A DNA stretch of 64,000 nucleotides from Physcia stellaris (lineage: Eukaryota; Ascomycota; Lecanoromycetes; Caliciales; Physciaceae), in assembly GCA_018902385.1 (NCBI GenBank), contig JABSSW010000015.1, forward strand, positions 186,001 through 250,000, given 5' to 3'. Of this stretch, positions 11,415-22,850 are shown in pieces. Made by a program: the position numbers and the translations under genes. The notes beneath the pieces are model-generated. The model had not been told where the DNA came from, did no database searches, and worked only from the letters and a program-made list of their open reading frames with translations. Each line of letters starts with the position of its first letter. Position 1 is the stretch's first letter.

Positions 11415-13008
11415 TTAAGCTGGAAATGGTGCCGGATCCGCATTGGCTGATCGAAGACGGGCAACACACTCATTGAATGCATTGTGGTCGTTGGGCGGAA
11501 ATTTGTAGAGTGCATGGCCTCCATTGCGCAGATCTAGAACATGCTTCATCCCATCCTCAGTTGATGTATGTACTCGAACAACAATGTTGCCTGTGAGAAA
11601 TTCTTGAATCTTTTCCTCGTCACTTTTCTCCTCCGCTTTCCGCTCCTTAAAAGCCGAAAGTCGTAGTTCCTTGAACTTCGTAAGGGCTTCATTGGGATCA
11701 ACATCTAATGACTTCTTTAGTACCCCGAGCGCTTGGATGACAGTCGAATCCGTAGGCCTTAACGCTTGAGCGTTCAGCAATGCTGTCATTGCCCTGGAAT
11801 CTTGTTTCAGCCCTGTGTATGCCTGCCCATGCAATAGCTGAAGGCGGAACGTGTTTGAAGTAGGGGATGGAGAAATACGCTGGGCGTATCTAGCATACTT
11901 AAGTGCCAAGTCGTGATCGGAAAGGTGTATTTTGGCTTCCGCAAGGTCCATTGCTATCTGCGCAGTAACCTTCCTAATCGATTCAAAGACTGGTTTATTG
12001 TCTTCGATGAAATGAGAACCGTATATCTTGTAACAGTCTCCTAAGAAAGCAATGGTAGACTCGCAATGAGCCGCTGCTTCCTTCCAGCGCTTTCCTTGCT
12101 TGTACACTGGAAACTGGTCAATACACAGATCCAGGTCGACCTGGATATCCTCTGCATCTTCGTACGGTCGGAGCACTTCCATTGGCAAGCTCTTTGCATA
12201 CTTTTCAGATCCTTCGACAACTACACCTTTAATTCCGCGAAGCTGATTGAAGAGAAACATGAGACCATCTTCGGTCTCAGGAGACTCACATACAGCGGGA
12301 TGAAGCTTTAAGCCGAGCACCATCTCCTCCATTCTTTTCGCTGTCCATAATACCCGCGGAAATTGATGAATACCATAGCAGCTCAGGACGCAGGAGTCGA
12401 CCTCGTTTCTCTCTAGAAGGCTCGGAAAGAAGGCAGTAATCTGCAGTACCGGATTTTCTATGTGGCGTGTATCTCCACAATAAACGACGTTGAAGCCGCT
12501 CGCTTTCATATCCTTGCTGAAGCCAGCCTTGTTGCACTCGAAGGTGATCCAGTGGTTTTCATCGCGGAAGATGGGGTAGGCTTCCTTGTAGACTTGGCGG
12601 TTGACTCGAAGAATGGACATCTGAAAAGTAGATTGTGTTTTCCAGACGTTCTGGCAACGGACGGTGCCGATTGCTTCTTCTGATGCTTGGCTGGGGTTGT
12701 CAATCGGCTCGCTCTCCACACGAGAGGCAAGATATGCTGGATTGGGCACCTTTGAGGTAGCATGAATTGTTACGAGTAGGTTCCTATAGATTGCATTTCG
12801 TATCTCAGCAGGAAGATCGAGGAACCCGATCCTCGGCTTGGTGGACTTTTTGGATCTCTATGTGAGATTAGTTTGCGAACCCTGGGTAAGATTCCGCACG
12901 ACAGACCTTCTTGTTGCGTGGCTTTCTCCCACTTGCTAGTGAAGGTGGCGTCGTGAACTTAGAAGTGTTGGAAGCCGCTCCCATGGGCTCATTTACGGGA
13001 GTCGTCAT
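11415..13008 (-). CDS. F-box-like protein with TPR-type C-terminal half
   Basis: Exons are 13,008-12,907 and 12,857-11,415; the 49-bp intron has GTCTGT, AAACTAATC and ACATAG signals. The product is 514 aa. A short basic leader is followed at residues 42-60 by an F-box-like motif (IGFLDLPAEIRNAIYRNLL), very common at the start of fungal F-box-like proteins, and by ILRVNRQVYKEAYPIF, typical of the same group. Residues about 270-420 are helical repeats with TPR spacing (ALKYARYAQRISPS..., AMTALLNAQALRP...). F-box proteins usually recruit substrates to SCF ubiquitin ligases; that role is inferred and no substrate is evident. The start was chosen because MTTPVNEPMG is the first ATG that splices in frame. 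Confidence 0.75.
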
Positions 13009-14202
13009 GGTACAGGAGAGAGTGAAAACAAAGTTGTGGTTGATTTGAAGCTTCAATCTAGCATTCACAGCGTATGACTCTTGCGAACTGCTGGTAAGCG
13101 GAGATCGTAGTAGCAGACGTCCGTACAGTGTAGATGAGATAAGGTTTAAAGGTGATTGAGCAATATAGAAAGAACTGAGCTTAGTCAAGGAGCCCAAGCC
13201 GAGTGAAGGTCGAGGGCAAGGCTAAGTAGGAAGAACGAGCTGATCAAAGAGAACTGAACCTGCTTACTTGAAGCTCGAGGTAACGTTCACCTCTACAGCT
13301 TGCGGATAGACTGGAGGACAGGTAGACACAGGGTGAGCGATGCCTTCAATTGGTAGACGAGGCTTTCAGTTGGTAGATGAGTGTTGTGATCCAGATGTGA
13401 ATGGGGTTTGCAATCTCGCTTATCTGGGTGCGAGTGGTGGGCCGAATTATTGAGGAAATACCGAGGCCTTTTAAAACCGACCTCTTGCGTTAATTTGATC
13501 CTGAACCAAGATTGGTGAAAGTGCCTAAATCTGGTTAATTGTAATCATCCGTCACCACTTTTCAGCGAGGCTCTGTCCTCTGCAACCAATTCGCAGTGTT
13601 GATATCCCATGGTCTGGTGTGGTGCGATCCCTCCCCCAAGCATCGCCACTAATACATCCAATATGACAAGACGCGTACCCGTGTTTGGCACAAGGCATAT
13701 GAAGATGATATGAAGATGACATGAAAACGACTTGAAAGAAGCATCATCTTCTGATTTCGTCCTAAGTCGGGTAACCGTAAATCTGTCAGTATATCCAAAA
13801 AATTAGCATCACTTGCTACCAGACTATGAGACACTCAAAACTGAAACTGACTGGTGCTTTCTTGCAGGGAGACTCTCGAGTCATCTACGTTTGATACGAT
13901 ACTTGCAATTCAAAGCCCAATTCAATACACCTCAAATCATGCATTGATATGAAGGTGTTTCATTCAGTTAATTGATGATGCTTGTACTCAAAACTATGAA
14001 AGGGTATTTCTCTAATCAAACTGTATGAGCGACCGTAAATGGAATTAGATTCGCTAAGAAATTGGGTAACGTGCACTCAACTTTCCACTTAATCTCTCTA
14101 ATTAGCTTTGGTTGTTAATTGAATTCGATACCTTTTCGTAATGCTTTGAAATGCAAAATGATCAACTCCAATTGTGAGGCCAGAGAAATGCAAATGACGC
14201 TG
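13009..14202. other. Intergenic region with one MITE-like repeat
   Basis: This 1.2 kb lies between the start of the F-box-like gene and the end of the Zn2Cys6 gene. Apart from the 223-bp repeat at 13,608-13,830 I see no gene. Sequence right of the repeat is AT-rich. Confidence 0.5.
13608..13830. repeat. MITE-like repeat, copy 1 (223 bp)
   Basis: It aligns over its whole length with 55,838-56,060, and both copies are exactly 223 bp. Imperfect inverted ends are visible: the left end reads CATGGTCTGGT and the reverse complement of the right end reads CTCATAGTCTGGT. The best conserved interior is AAGTCGGGTAA and AAAAAATTAGCA. There is no coding capacity, so it is probably a non-autonomous DNA transposon. 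I could not settle the target-site duplication. Confidence 0.7.
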
Positions 14203-16892
14203 TCAGCCAGTCACATTTGGGAGATTGAGCTCCCCGGTATTGATATCTGGAGGGAAGAGCTTGTCCCATTCGTACTGATACCATGTCAGTATCGGTCTTG
14301 AAGGAAGGGTAGTAAAATGCATCAATGACTCACCCAGTCTATATCCACCATGGGAGCATCTGACGGTGGTGCTATAATCCCAGGGCCTGCTAGCGGCGGC
14401 ATCCGATTTATTGCCGAAGGGTTATTCGCTGGTATATATGGTGTATTGGCTGGTTGGCTATAGGAAACTTCCCTAGTAGGTATGATAGGCCTGAAATCAC
14501 TCTGTTGCTGTTGCGTACTGGCGATCGAATGCTGCGGTGGACTTGCTGAGGTCTTCACCGAGCTTTGTGCCTGTTGACTGAAACTGTCTATCTTTGCTGG
14601 AGCACGAGCTTTTCGCACACTCATGTAATACCCTGTTTTATCTCTGACTTGAGTGATGATCCATCGGCCTTTTTGTTCCCGGGATAGATGTCTAGGAACA
14701 TCAAAGATATAATCAAGGCAGGCCCATATACGATCAGCCTCTTTCCTCATTGGAAAGGCATATATTTCGATAAGTATCAGTAGAGCGTAGTGGTATTGCT
14801 GTATAGCGCCAGCGTACCAAGACCATGTACTCAGTACCGGAGAGGTCTCTAACTCTATTGCACTTTCCATGACTGTAACACCAGACGTTATGATGATCTG
14901 ACGCAGTCGATCTATGCTAATTAGTATGGCAATCCCATGGACGAAGTGCTGACGCTTACCTGGTATTGAGTATGCCACGCTGTTGTGGTACCTGTGCAAA
15001 ATCATTGCGTGCATTCTCAGGCTTTGAATTTCGAATATCAAGCGACCAGCATGCTGCACCGGTACTTTGTCGTCAACGAGAGACATGTACTTCTCCTTCA
15101 TCATTCTTCGAAAGTTCTCAACCTTGCCGAGCACTGCGGTAAGACTGATCTTCTTCTTCTCTAGGCGAGGTCTATCCACCCAAACAACACGAATGATTTC
15201 ATTACATTCCATTCGGATCAGAGTCAACGTCATATCAGTCCATGATGGCTCTGTTGATGACCTCCCTTCTTCCAGATCTGCATCATCGACGTTTGAAGGG
15301 AATTGGGTGTCGAAGTCTTCTGCTCGGATGACTGGCCTAGGACCTTGTGCTTCGCAGGTTCTGATATCTAACATACAAAGCTGATACCATAGGATCCGTC
15401 GGATGTGAGTCTCTATAGGGCCAAGACCATATTCAATTCCATCACGGTGGAGACCCATGCACTCGGCGATGCGGACAGCAGTCCCAACAAGCGCAGAATG
15501 TGCTCGTGACACCTCTCCACGACATAAAGGTATCTAGAAACGGTCAGCCCTGCGCTTCTAAGGACAAGATGATGGGACATCGATGCGATTGATTTAATGG
15601 CAGGGAAACGTAGGTTAGGTGTTGATCAGACTTTATCGATCAATCTATATCCTACGGTAGAAAGTAATATGTCGACCTACCATATACATCACGAAAGCTT
15701 GAAGCGTTTCGAGCTTAGTAGTACGGATAAAATTGGCACGGCCAAGAGCGGTTTCTGTCCCCATTTGGAAATTCTCCACTAAGTTCTTCTTCGATACTCC
15801 GAATTCCATTAAGATAGTCTCTTCGGACATACTGACAACGCCAGAAAACATTGCCGCAAAGACGACGGCCTGTAGAGAATTTGGTGGTTCGATTCCCATT
15901 GTGACATCATTCCAGAACAGTCCATACCTTCTTTCCAAGGTGTGCCGATGTACTGCACGAGCAATAGGATGAACAGCTTGCCAATATTGATTGAGTAGTC
16001 TATCTGCAACAATCTTCGAAGGGAGGAAGTCAATCAGTGATGCTGACGAGCTATTGTTCGATAAGAAAAAGTTTGATGAGGGTGGGATATAGGTAGGTCC
16101 AGGGGCAAGGAAGCTTGCTCCTCCAGATATATAAGGTAACTGTGGATCAGGCGAATATGCTTTCTCCGTCGGGGATCGATGATCATTTCTCGCATCGTTT
16201 AATGTGACAGTGAGCTTTGTGAATTAGCCAACGCTACAAAGAGATGGTTCTCAAATTTTCATATCTTACCTCTTCAGCCATCTTCGGCCGGAAGAAGCCG
16301 CCGACTCTGTCGGTCAGTCTCATCTTGCCCATTTGAAAGCCCAGGTCAGCGAGATCGTCGTCGGCATCCTCATCATATACTGCATCCTGGACCGTGAGCG
16401 CCGATGGCTCAAGATACTTCTCATCTTCTGGCTCAGGGGCAAAGTCAATCTCCTCGCCGTCAGTGTCAGCTGCAGAAGCACCTTTCCGCCTGCTGCCCTT
16501 CTTAGCAACGTCTTGCTCCAATACACGCTCTAGAGAACCCATCTTCTCCTTGATCTCGGTCAATTTTAGCTGTGATGCTGAGTCAAGAGAGGGTGCTAGA
16601 AAAGGCAATCCCGAGTGGTCTTGTTGCAATTAAGGCATGGATGGGATTTATCACACTTCAGCTTTCTTCTTCGGCATTCGAGGCAGGATGTAATCATCCT
16701 ATTCCTTCGACGAACTCTAGGCGTAGCGGCCGTAGAGCTGGCCGCTGCTGTACTCGTCGTAGCGCCATTTTGAGGCTGTTCAGTAGCAGTAGACGAGGGA
16801 GGAGACTTTGCAATTCGTGGCTTCTGTTCTTGACTGTTTGAATCATGCTTGATAGCACTAGCCTTTCCGGTTATATCTATAGGGTGCATCAT
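14203..16892 (-). CDS. Zn(II)2Cys6 fungal-specific transcription factor
   Basis: Exons are 16,892-16,270, 16,214-15,681, 15,533-14,960, 14,911-14,334 and 14,274-14,203. The introns are 55, 147, 48 and 59 bp, the 48-bp one being a multiple of three. The product is about 793 aa and presumably nuclear. The N-terminus carries the binuclear cluster (Cys-x2-Cys-x6-Cys-x5-Cys-x2-Cys-x6-Cys, about residues 71-97), then a short coiled dimerisation stretch (LKLTEIKEKMGSLERVLEQ). The fungal TF middle homology region follows (ALVGTAVRIAECMGLHRDG...RRILWYQLCMLDIRTCEAQGPRP), and the end is EWDKLFPPD. Just after the last cluster cysteine the frame slips by one base at a run of four A on the plus strand (16,600-16,603). 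One more base there would join the two halves. The target genes are unknown. Confidence 0.85.
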
Positions 16893-17748
16893 CTTGGCTC
16901 CAATTCGTGCTTTCGACGTCAGTTCCTGGTCCCTTTCTTACGTCCGTTGCGCTTGATGGGACCAGAGCTGCATGAATCTAGGCCCATTCGCTGACTCTCA
17001 TTTGCAGTATAGTAGCAACGACTCGACCGCGTTCCAGTTAGGGTACTGATTGGCTCTATACGCCCGTAAGTCTAATAACGACTCTCTACAGCAGGACACA
17101 CAAAGCCAACGACAAGATAAAGGGGGACACTCTAAGAAAACGCGCAGAACGAGCGGGGAAAGCAGGATGTGGAAGCGAGGGGCGCCATGACTAGTCGGTA
17201 ACGCACAGATGGCACGGCAGGCTTCCACCATTCTTCAAATTATCATAGGATCACAGGCAGGCACTGCGATATCAGGCTAGGCGCTCATACTTGATACTTG
17301 ATACTTGACAGCTGAGGCTCTGTGCCGGGCCTCGGTTGACAGTTCGCCACCAGGATAGATCTTCAAGTCCGCCGTTTGAGCGAGGCGACGGTCTCGGGTC
17401 TTTCCGCACAAAGCTCTGGGGTGCAGATCCCGATTCATGAACTAGACCGGTGCAGATAGGGTGCACGTGGTGGTGGATTTGGTCGAATCTAAGTCTGCCA
17501 AGGATGTGTCCAGCGCCTCTATTACCTACTGTAATACAAGCTATTCAAGCTTAGACATCTTCGGGTATCCGTCAAGAAGACGAGACGCCTAGGTCATCCA
17601 GTCCGTTCGAGACTCGGGCTATGACGACAACAGGATGCCCCTCCAAGCATGGTCGAATCGCACTCCCTCAGTATGTCCCGAGAGCTTAAATTTGACGATT
17701 AGGAAGAAGTTGCTTCGAAGATCCTAAAAGGAAAACAAAAGAGTAGCG
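16893..17748. other. Shared upstream region of Zn2Cys6 and ABM-barrel genes
   Basis: 856 bp separate two divergent genes. I recognise no coding region, and open stretches here look like chance. It probably holds both promoters. Confidence 0.5.
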
Positions 17749-18487
17749 ATGGCTCCATGTACGGAAATTGCGACTTTGCCAATCGTTGCCGGTGCTGCGA
17801 TCGAGGAGGAAGGAACATCCACATACACCATTTGGCAAGACGTACTGAACACAATCGCAAGCCAAGATGGCTATCAACGTCTTTACTGGGGCAGGCGCAT
17901 AGAAGATCAAAGTGTTGTCTCCTTGTTAGTCGGTACGCCTTATCACTCTTAATCTGGTTCCACAGTCGCGGTACCGTGGAATCCTTCCAAACAAAATGGC
18001 TTACGCCTCTACAGATTGGAGTTCCATAGACGCCCACAAAGCTTTTATCTCTTCTCCCCAATATACACCATTCTCCACTAAGTTTGGGAAGATCCTCGGA
18101 TCACCTCCCCAACTCCATCACGCCCATCTCGACCCTCATCCCCCAGCGCCTGCGACGTCATCAACTCGTGCTCCCGTCACTGAGTGCCTGACGTTATACT
18201 TCCCAACCACGTTCGACACTACCTCGTTTGACTCTCATTGGCCCATCTTCAAGAAAGCGCTTGAGGAAAAGGCCGAGGGCTTTAGAGCGGCTAGTGCTGG
18301 ATGGATGGTTGAGGAACTGGAACTAGATGGAGAAAAGTGTAAAGCTTGGGCTGGGTTCTTGGGTTGGGATAGCGTCGAGGCTCATATGAAGTACAGGGAG
18401 ACGGAGGCGTTTAAGGGGACTATCGGAGGATTGAGAGAGGGAACGAAGGCCATCAAGGCTTATCATGCTGTGTTTGAGGAGAAGTAG
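17749..18487 (+). CDS. ABM-like dimeric alpha/beta-barrel protein
   Basis: Exons are 17,749-17,932 and 18,015-18,487, giving 218 aa. The intron is 82 bp (GTACGC...CTACAG); this join restores VSLLVDWSSIDAHKAFISSPQYTPF, the usual second half of an antibiotic-biosynthesis-monooxygenase (ABM) fold. A second half-domain follows (about residues 115-215, ending WDSVEAHMKYRETEAFKGTIGGLREGTKAIKAYHAVFE). Such small cytosolic proteins act as cofactor-free monooxygenases or have no known role, and I cannot assign a reaction. There is no signal peptide. It neighbours a Zn2Cys6 regulator head to head, which might mean co-regulation, but that is only a suggestion. Confidence 0.75.
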
Positions 18488-18721
18488 ATACGAAGGTGTG
18501 CACGTAAGTGTAGACATGAGCACTATGAGAGCTGTTGCTAGGCCGTTTGATCAGAGCACCTGCTCCGTCTGTCTGTACACTAATAATATTCCACACTGCA
18601 AAGAGCCAAACCGCAGCCTCGACTTATATCCTACACATTACCAACCTAGCTTCTATGAAGCACACCAAAAGCGAGAAAGCTATATACAGCCGTGAGGAAG
18701 GGATCAATCGCACAAAAAAGC

Positions 18722-19630
18722 TTAAGAGCATGCCGGTTTGAGGCTGGGCTTGGTCTGTCTGGTGTCCTCCAGCTGGGTCTCGTCTTGAGTACCACGTACA
18801 CAGTGGATCGTTTTCTTGTGCTCGTGGTATTTTTGACACTTGAGTTTGGCGTCTCTGAACGGCGCCAACTGCGTAGCGCCTTGTCTCCGTTTAAGCTCGC
18901 AGAAGATCTCTCGCAAAAAGTCTTGGTTCCTGTTCTACATATCAGCCCAGGCACCTAAAAATAACAAAAAGTGACTTTACCATGGATCCTCACTCTTTTC
19001 CACAAGTCGGTCCGTCTTCTTGTAAACAAAGATGTCAACGACGAGCCGTCTTAGTGCCGTTTTCGGCATGGTTTGCTCGTCGATCAACTGGGTGTCATTG
19101 GCCGTGGGTACACTATTCCACTTCTCACACAATACAATGATTGTGTCGATGACATCGTTCTTCAGCGCTTCTATCTGAAGCATATCCGCAAGAACGTAGA
19201 GTCGAATGAGTTTGAAATAGGCCGGTTTCGGTACATCTAGCTCTTCATGTGCGAGGCTGTGGGAATACAGCCATTGCACAAGGAACTCAAAGTCGATGGT
19301 CCGAATCTCTGGGAACGCTAGGCTATCAGAAGAAGATTCTGAAAAATTGTAGTCTTTATCAAATGCCGCCGCAAAGAAAGGCGAGGAGTGGCACAAAAGT
19401 TCCCTGTGGACTTGGAAGGCTTGACGCTCTGAGCCAACATGAATAGTGACAATGGTCTTGTAAAGGCTGCGAGTTGGTGTTTGAGCCAACTTTGCCTCTT
19501 TCTGGTGTCTGTTTGACAGAGGCGGTTTAATTACTGATGCTGGTGGAGGCGAGTTCGGCGTCGGAGGAGTCGAAGGAGGTGTAAAGCTAGATGGTGATAC
19601 TGGTTTAGTAATAGCCCTTGCACCTGGCAT
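18722..19630 (-). CDS. BTB/POZ domain protein
   Basis: Exons are 19,630-18,981 and 18,929-18,722, giving 285 aa. The 51-bp intron ends at the third of several AGs (GAACAG), because the earlier acceptors lead to stops. Residues 1-50 are Pro/Ser/Thr-rich. A BTB fold spans about 55-170 (VTIHVGSERQAFQVHRELLCHSSPFFAAAFDKDY...TIDFEFLVQWLYS...LADMLQIEALKNDVIDTI). The C-terminal 70 residues are basic and charged (REIFCELKRRQ...KCQKYHEH). Fungal proteins of this type are common and mostly uncharacterised; BTB folds mediate dimerisation or cullin-3 binding. It is convergent with the ABM gene, with 234 bp between the ends. Confidence 0.8.
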
Positions 19631-20272
19631 TTTGAGGATAGTAGAATAATCTTCTGTGAAGGATTATCAGGATAGGGATAGAGATCGTGATTTGCGAGTC
19701 AACCGGTAAGAGGGGAAGGCGCAAAGTAGAGTTTCCTGTTGGAAAATTGTTGAATCTTTGGAAGCTTTTAAGCCTTCCAAGACGATGGGCATAGTGACAT
19801 AGGAAATACATGAGATATGACTGGAGTGATGGAAGCATAAGTGATGGCTGAAGACAGGCAAACTCCACCACTGCTTACCAGCAGATGGTGGAGAACTTTG
19901 CATAGCGCCCAATAATGATGTGTGATAAAGATGCTTGCATCCAAAGGAGAACAAAGAATCTGAAAGCGTCACTTATACCTTGGTGTTTGCCATGTGTCTG
20001 AAACTCTAAGAAGTAGAAAACAGCCTCGACGATGCTGCGCTTGGGATGATGTCCGCATTCGGCAAGACGCCTTCATACTTGTGTCACGCATTCCTCAATC
20101 CCCAACCCTGTCAACAGTGCTTGTGATTCCAGTCAAATGAAATGTCCAAGTCAAAGAGCACTATTGCAAATATTTATGAATCATGATGCTCTGTGCAACT
20201 GTAGTACAAGGTGGAGTCATGAAGGACTTACGAGCCAACATCAAGCTTGATGCCCATTGCGAGTCCCAATTC
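19631..20272. other. Intergenic
   Basis: This lies upstream of the BTB gene and downstream of the KH gene. No recognisable gene or repeat is seen. Confidence 0.45.
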
Positions 20273-21959
20273 CTAGATTCGATGCTTTTCGCTTTCTGTG
20301 CGAGCTGTCAGCGAAATCCTTAACAAGTCGAGTCTCCACTACCAGGCCACGAAAGTACATCAAGGTTGGTCATACGCTGGTCTCTCAACTCCACTGTAAC
20401 CGATGCTTCTCAACGGCCTGGTAGTGATTCTCTACACTCACCGAGCCTAGAATAAAGCATGTAAAGCGCCATTTGGTTGCATTCCGATGTCCCGGTAATC
20501 GTCACAAGCCTCTCATTGCTGTTATCCTGAGGTTCGTTGATCTTGATTACACTGCCGCTGAGCTGCCGGATCTCATTGATCTTAGCTCCTCCTTTGCCAA
20601 TGATTGCTCCCACCATGTCGTTCGGGATGAAAATTTGTTGTGTCAGAGGCTGCCCTGGTACCATGCCCTGCATCGGTTGGGCTGGAGGTCCTGCATGGCT
20701 GTGCGTAGGTTGATGACCGGCGTGAGGCATTGGCTGATGTGGTCCAGCTCCACCATACCCCTGTTGTGGAGAGCCACCGTAATGTACCGGTGCTTGCGGC
20801 TGTTGTTGCTGCTGTTGCGGTGGCTGCCCGTGAAGGTAGGGCACACCATATGGATTGGCCGGTGTACGCTGTGGTTGGTTGTTGTGGCGTTTATAGTTAT
20901 CAGGGTGGCCATAATTTCCTCCAGCAGGTTGTGGCACATAAGGAACGACCTGCATGCCACCAGGCACGACACCAGCGGGCCCGCCACTACGAGTGGCATA
21001 AGCTGATGCCGCTGGTCCACCGAAGCGCTCAGTGAGCTGTTCAACGAGTGTCTGGCCCACGTAATAGGTAGCGATATGAACGGCATCGGCAACCCCAAGT
21101 ACAACAAGAGATCTCTCGGTTGAAAGAGGCAAACATGAATCGGACGCGTTTAGGCGAGCACCGGAAGCCTCTTGAATTTCGCGAATGCGAACACCAGACT
21201 TTCCAATGATCGAGCCAATAAGAATGTGTGGAACGAGAAGGCGAAGAGGGTAGGTCTTTGACTGACCGGTCGACGGGGCCTCCAAGGGCTCATTGTTGAG
21301 CGTCCTGATGATGAGGCCAAATGCCTGCAACACTGAATGAGCAACAAGATAAATATTGTACTATTAAGGAAACAAACCTTTGCAACCGCATCAACCAAGC
21401 CACTGACAGTCAATACTCTTTCTACTGCTCCACGAGAGTAGTCGCTCACAGTACACTTTGCTCCTGAATGGCGGCGAATTTGGGACACGTTCTCACCTCC
21501 TTTGCCAATGACAGTGGCAGCCTCCGCACTGGAGATGACGGCTCGAATATGGATCCATCCGGTCTCATCTTGATGACCTTGGTGTTGACCCGGACCCTGA
21601 GATGTGGCGCGATCGTATTGACCGCTTGTAGACTGGATGGGTTGTGTCTCAAGAACTGACTGAGCGGTAGGACCAGAGCCATTCGGCGCATCAGGGACGA
21701 CGGTGTCCAGCTGGTTGTCTGTGTGCCCGTTTTCAAGCGGTGCAGTGGGCTCCTCAGTCTTGACCTCATCCGTGGACGTCAAAGTGGTCTCGACGGGCTC
21801 TGCCTTGGGACTCTCTGTACCAGTCTCCTCATCCTTAATAACCTTGTCAAGAGCTGGACGTTTAGCGTCTGGCTGATCTGTTAACCCGGAAGGTGAAGAT
21901 TCTTCATCAAGGGGACGCTTGGTAGAGGCGGTAGCAAGGTTAGAAGGTGATGCAGACAT
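20273..21959 (-). CDS. Three-KH-domain RNA-binding protein (PCBP/Hek2 type)
   Basis: Exons are 21,959-21,378, 21,324-20,442 and 20,295-20,273, giving 495 aa. The last exon codes only ESEKHRI after a 146-bp intron, but this ending is what related fungal proteins have and the frame closes exactly. Residues 1-135 are acidic and disordered. KH1 (about 136-205, loop GKGG), KH2 (about 219-290, loop GKSG) and KH3 (about 415-490, loop GKGG) follow, with a Gln/Pro/His-rich linker between KH2 and KH3. KH domains bind single-stranded C/U-rich RNA. Related yeast proteins (Pbp2, Hek2, fission yeast Rnc1) control mRNA stability and localisation. All three GxxG loops are intact. Confidence 0.9.
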
Positions 21960-22850
21960 GACGCCTAGTTATCAACAATAATCTTTCCAGATAGTGGTCG
22001 GACAAGGGATCTTGGGGAACTTGATTTGGTGGGAAATCTTTATTGATCCTATTTACACCAGGGGGTTCCAAGGAAAACTTGCTGGTGCTGGTACAGGAGC
22101 TCGGTAGGGTAGTAGACAGGAAGAGTGCTGTTGCTGGAGGGGTAGGAGAGGACTCTGGTGAAAACAGTCGAACGGAGCGATGGTGTATGGACAGAGGTGA
22201 GGTGACGGCAAGTGTGTATACTTCGGCTGCAAATGCAGGAAGCGTGATAGCAGTGAGTGAGGGTGAAGTCGGACGTGCAAATGCGAGCTGGAGTTTGGGA
22301 TTATCGTGATCGTGCTGGTGCTGGTGCTGGAGCTGGTACTGGGGACGCCGAAAAACCCAAGACCTACACTCTTCGTGAAATGAGATTCGTATCAAATCAC
22401 GCTTATCTGCTTTGTCGATGACTGAGTGGAGATTTTGTTGTTTCAATATTAATGTGGAAATGCAACTTGCAAATTTCAACAGAAGGTAGGTGTCAAGGAA
22501 GGGTGGGTGCGGAGGACGTGAGCTCCAGAACGATCTCGCTTACCTTAGTTCAGCTTAGCCTTTTTGAGCTAGCGTTGATTGCTCGCGGGAAAACGCGTCT
22601 CCCAACATCAAGAGTGCTCTTTCACATGCGGGTAAAGTACAATACTACTAGTATTCGATGTGGATCGCCTTCACTTGATTGGAAATACCATCTGATCGAC
22701 ATGAGTGTCATTGCCGTCATGTATTTGCATTCGGTAGACAGCCTTGAAGGAGCCCGAGCTAATGAGCAGTCTCACTACAAGTGCGATGAGGTGTGTGAGG
22801 TGAGTTAGGTAAAGGTACTGCTACACTTCCATTATTGTTCAAATCCGTCC
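21960..22850. other. KH-gene upstream region with GCTGGT repeats
   Basis: This probably contains the promoter and a long 5' leader of the KH gene (minus strand). A short GCTGGT-type repeat lies at 22,312-22,343. No separate gene is supported. Confidence 0.45.
22312..22343. repeat. GCTGGT microsatellite
   Basis: About five copies of an imperfect 6-bp unit (GTGCTG/GAGCTG/GTACTG). It may lie in the 5' leader of the KH gene, where it would read as CAGCAC repeats. Confidence 0.7.
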
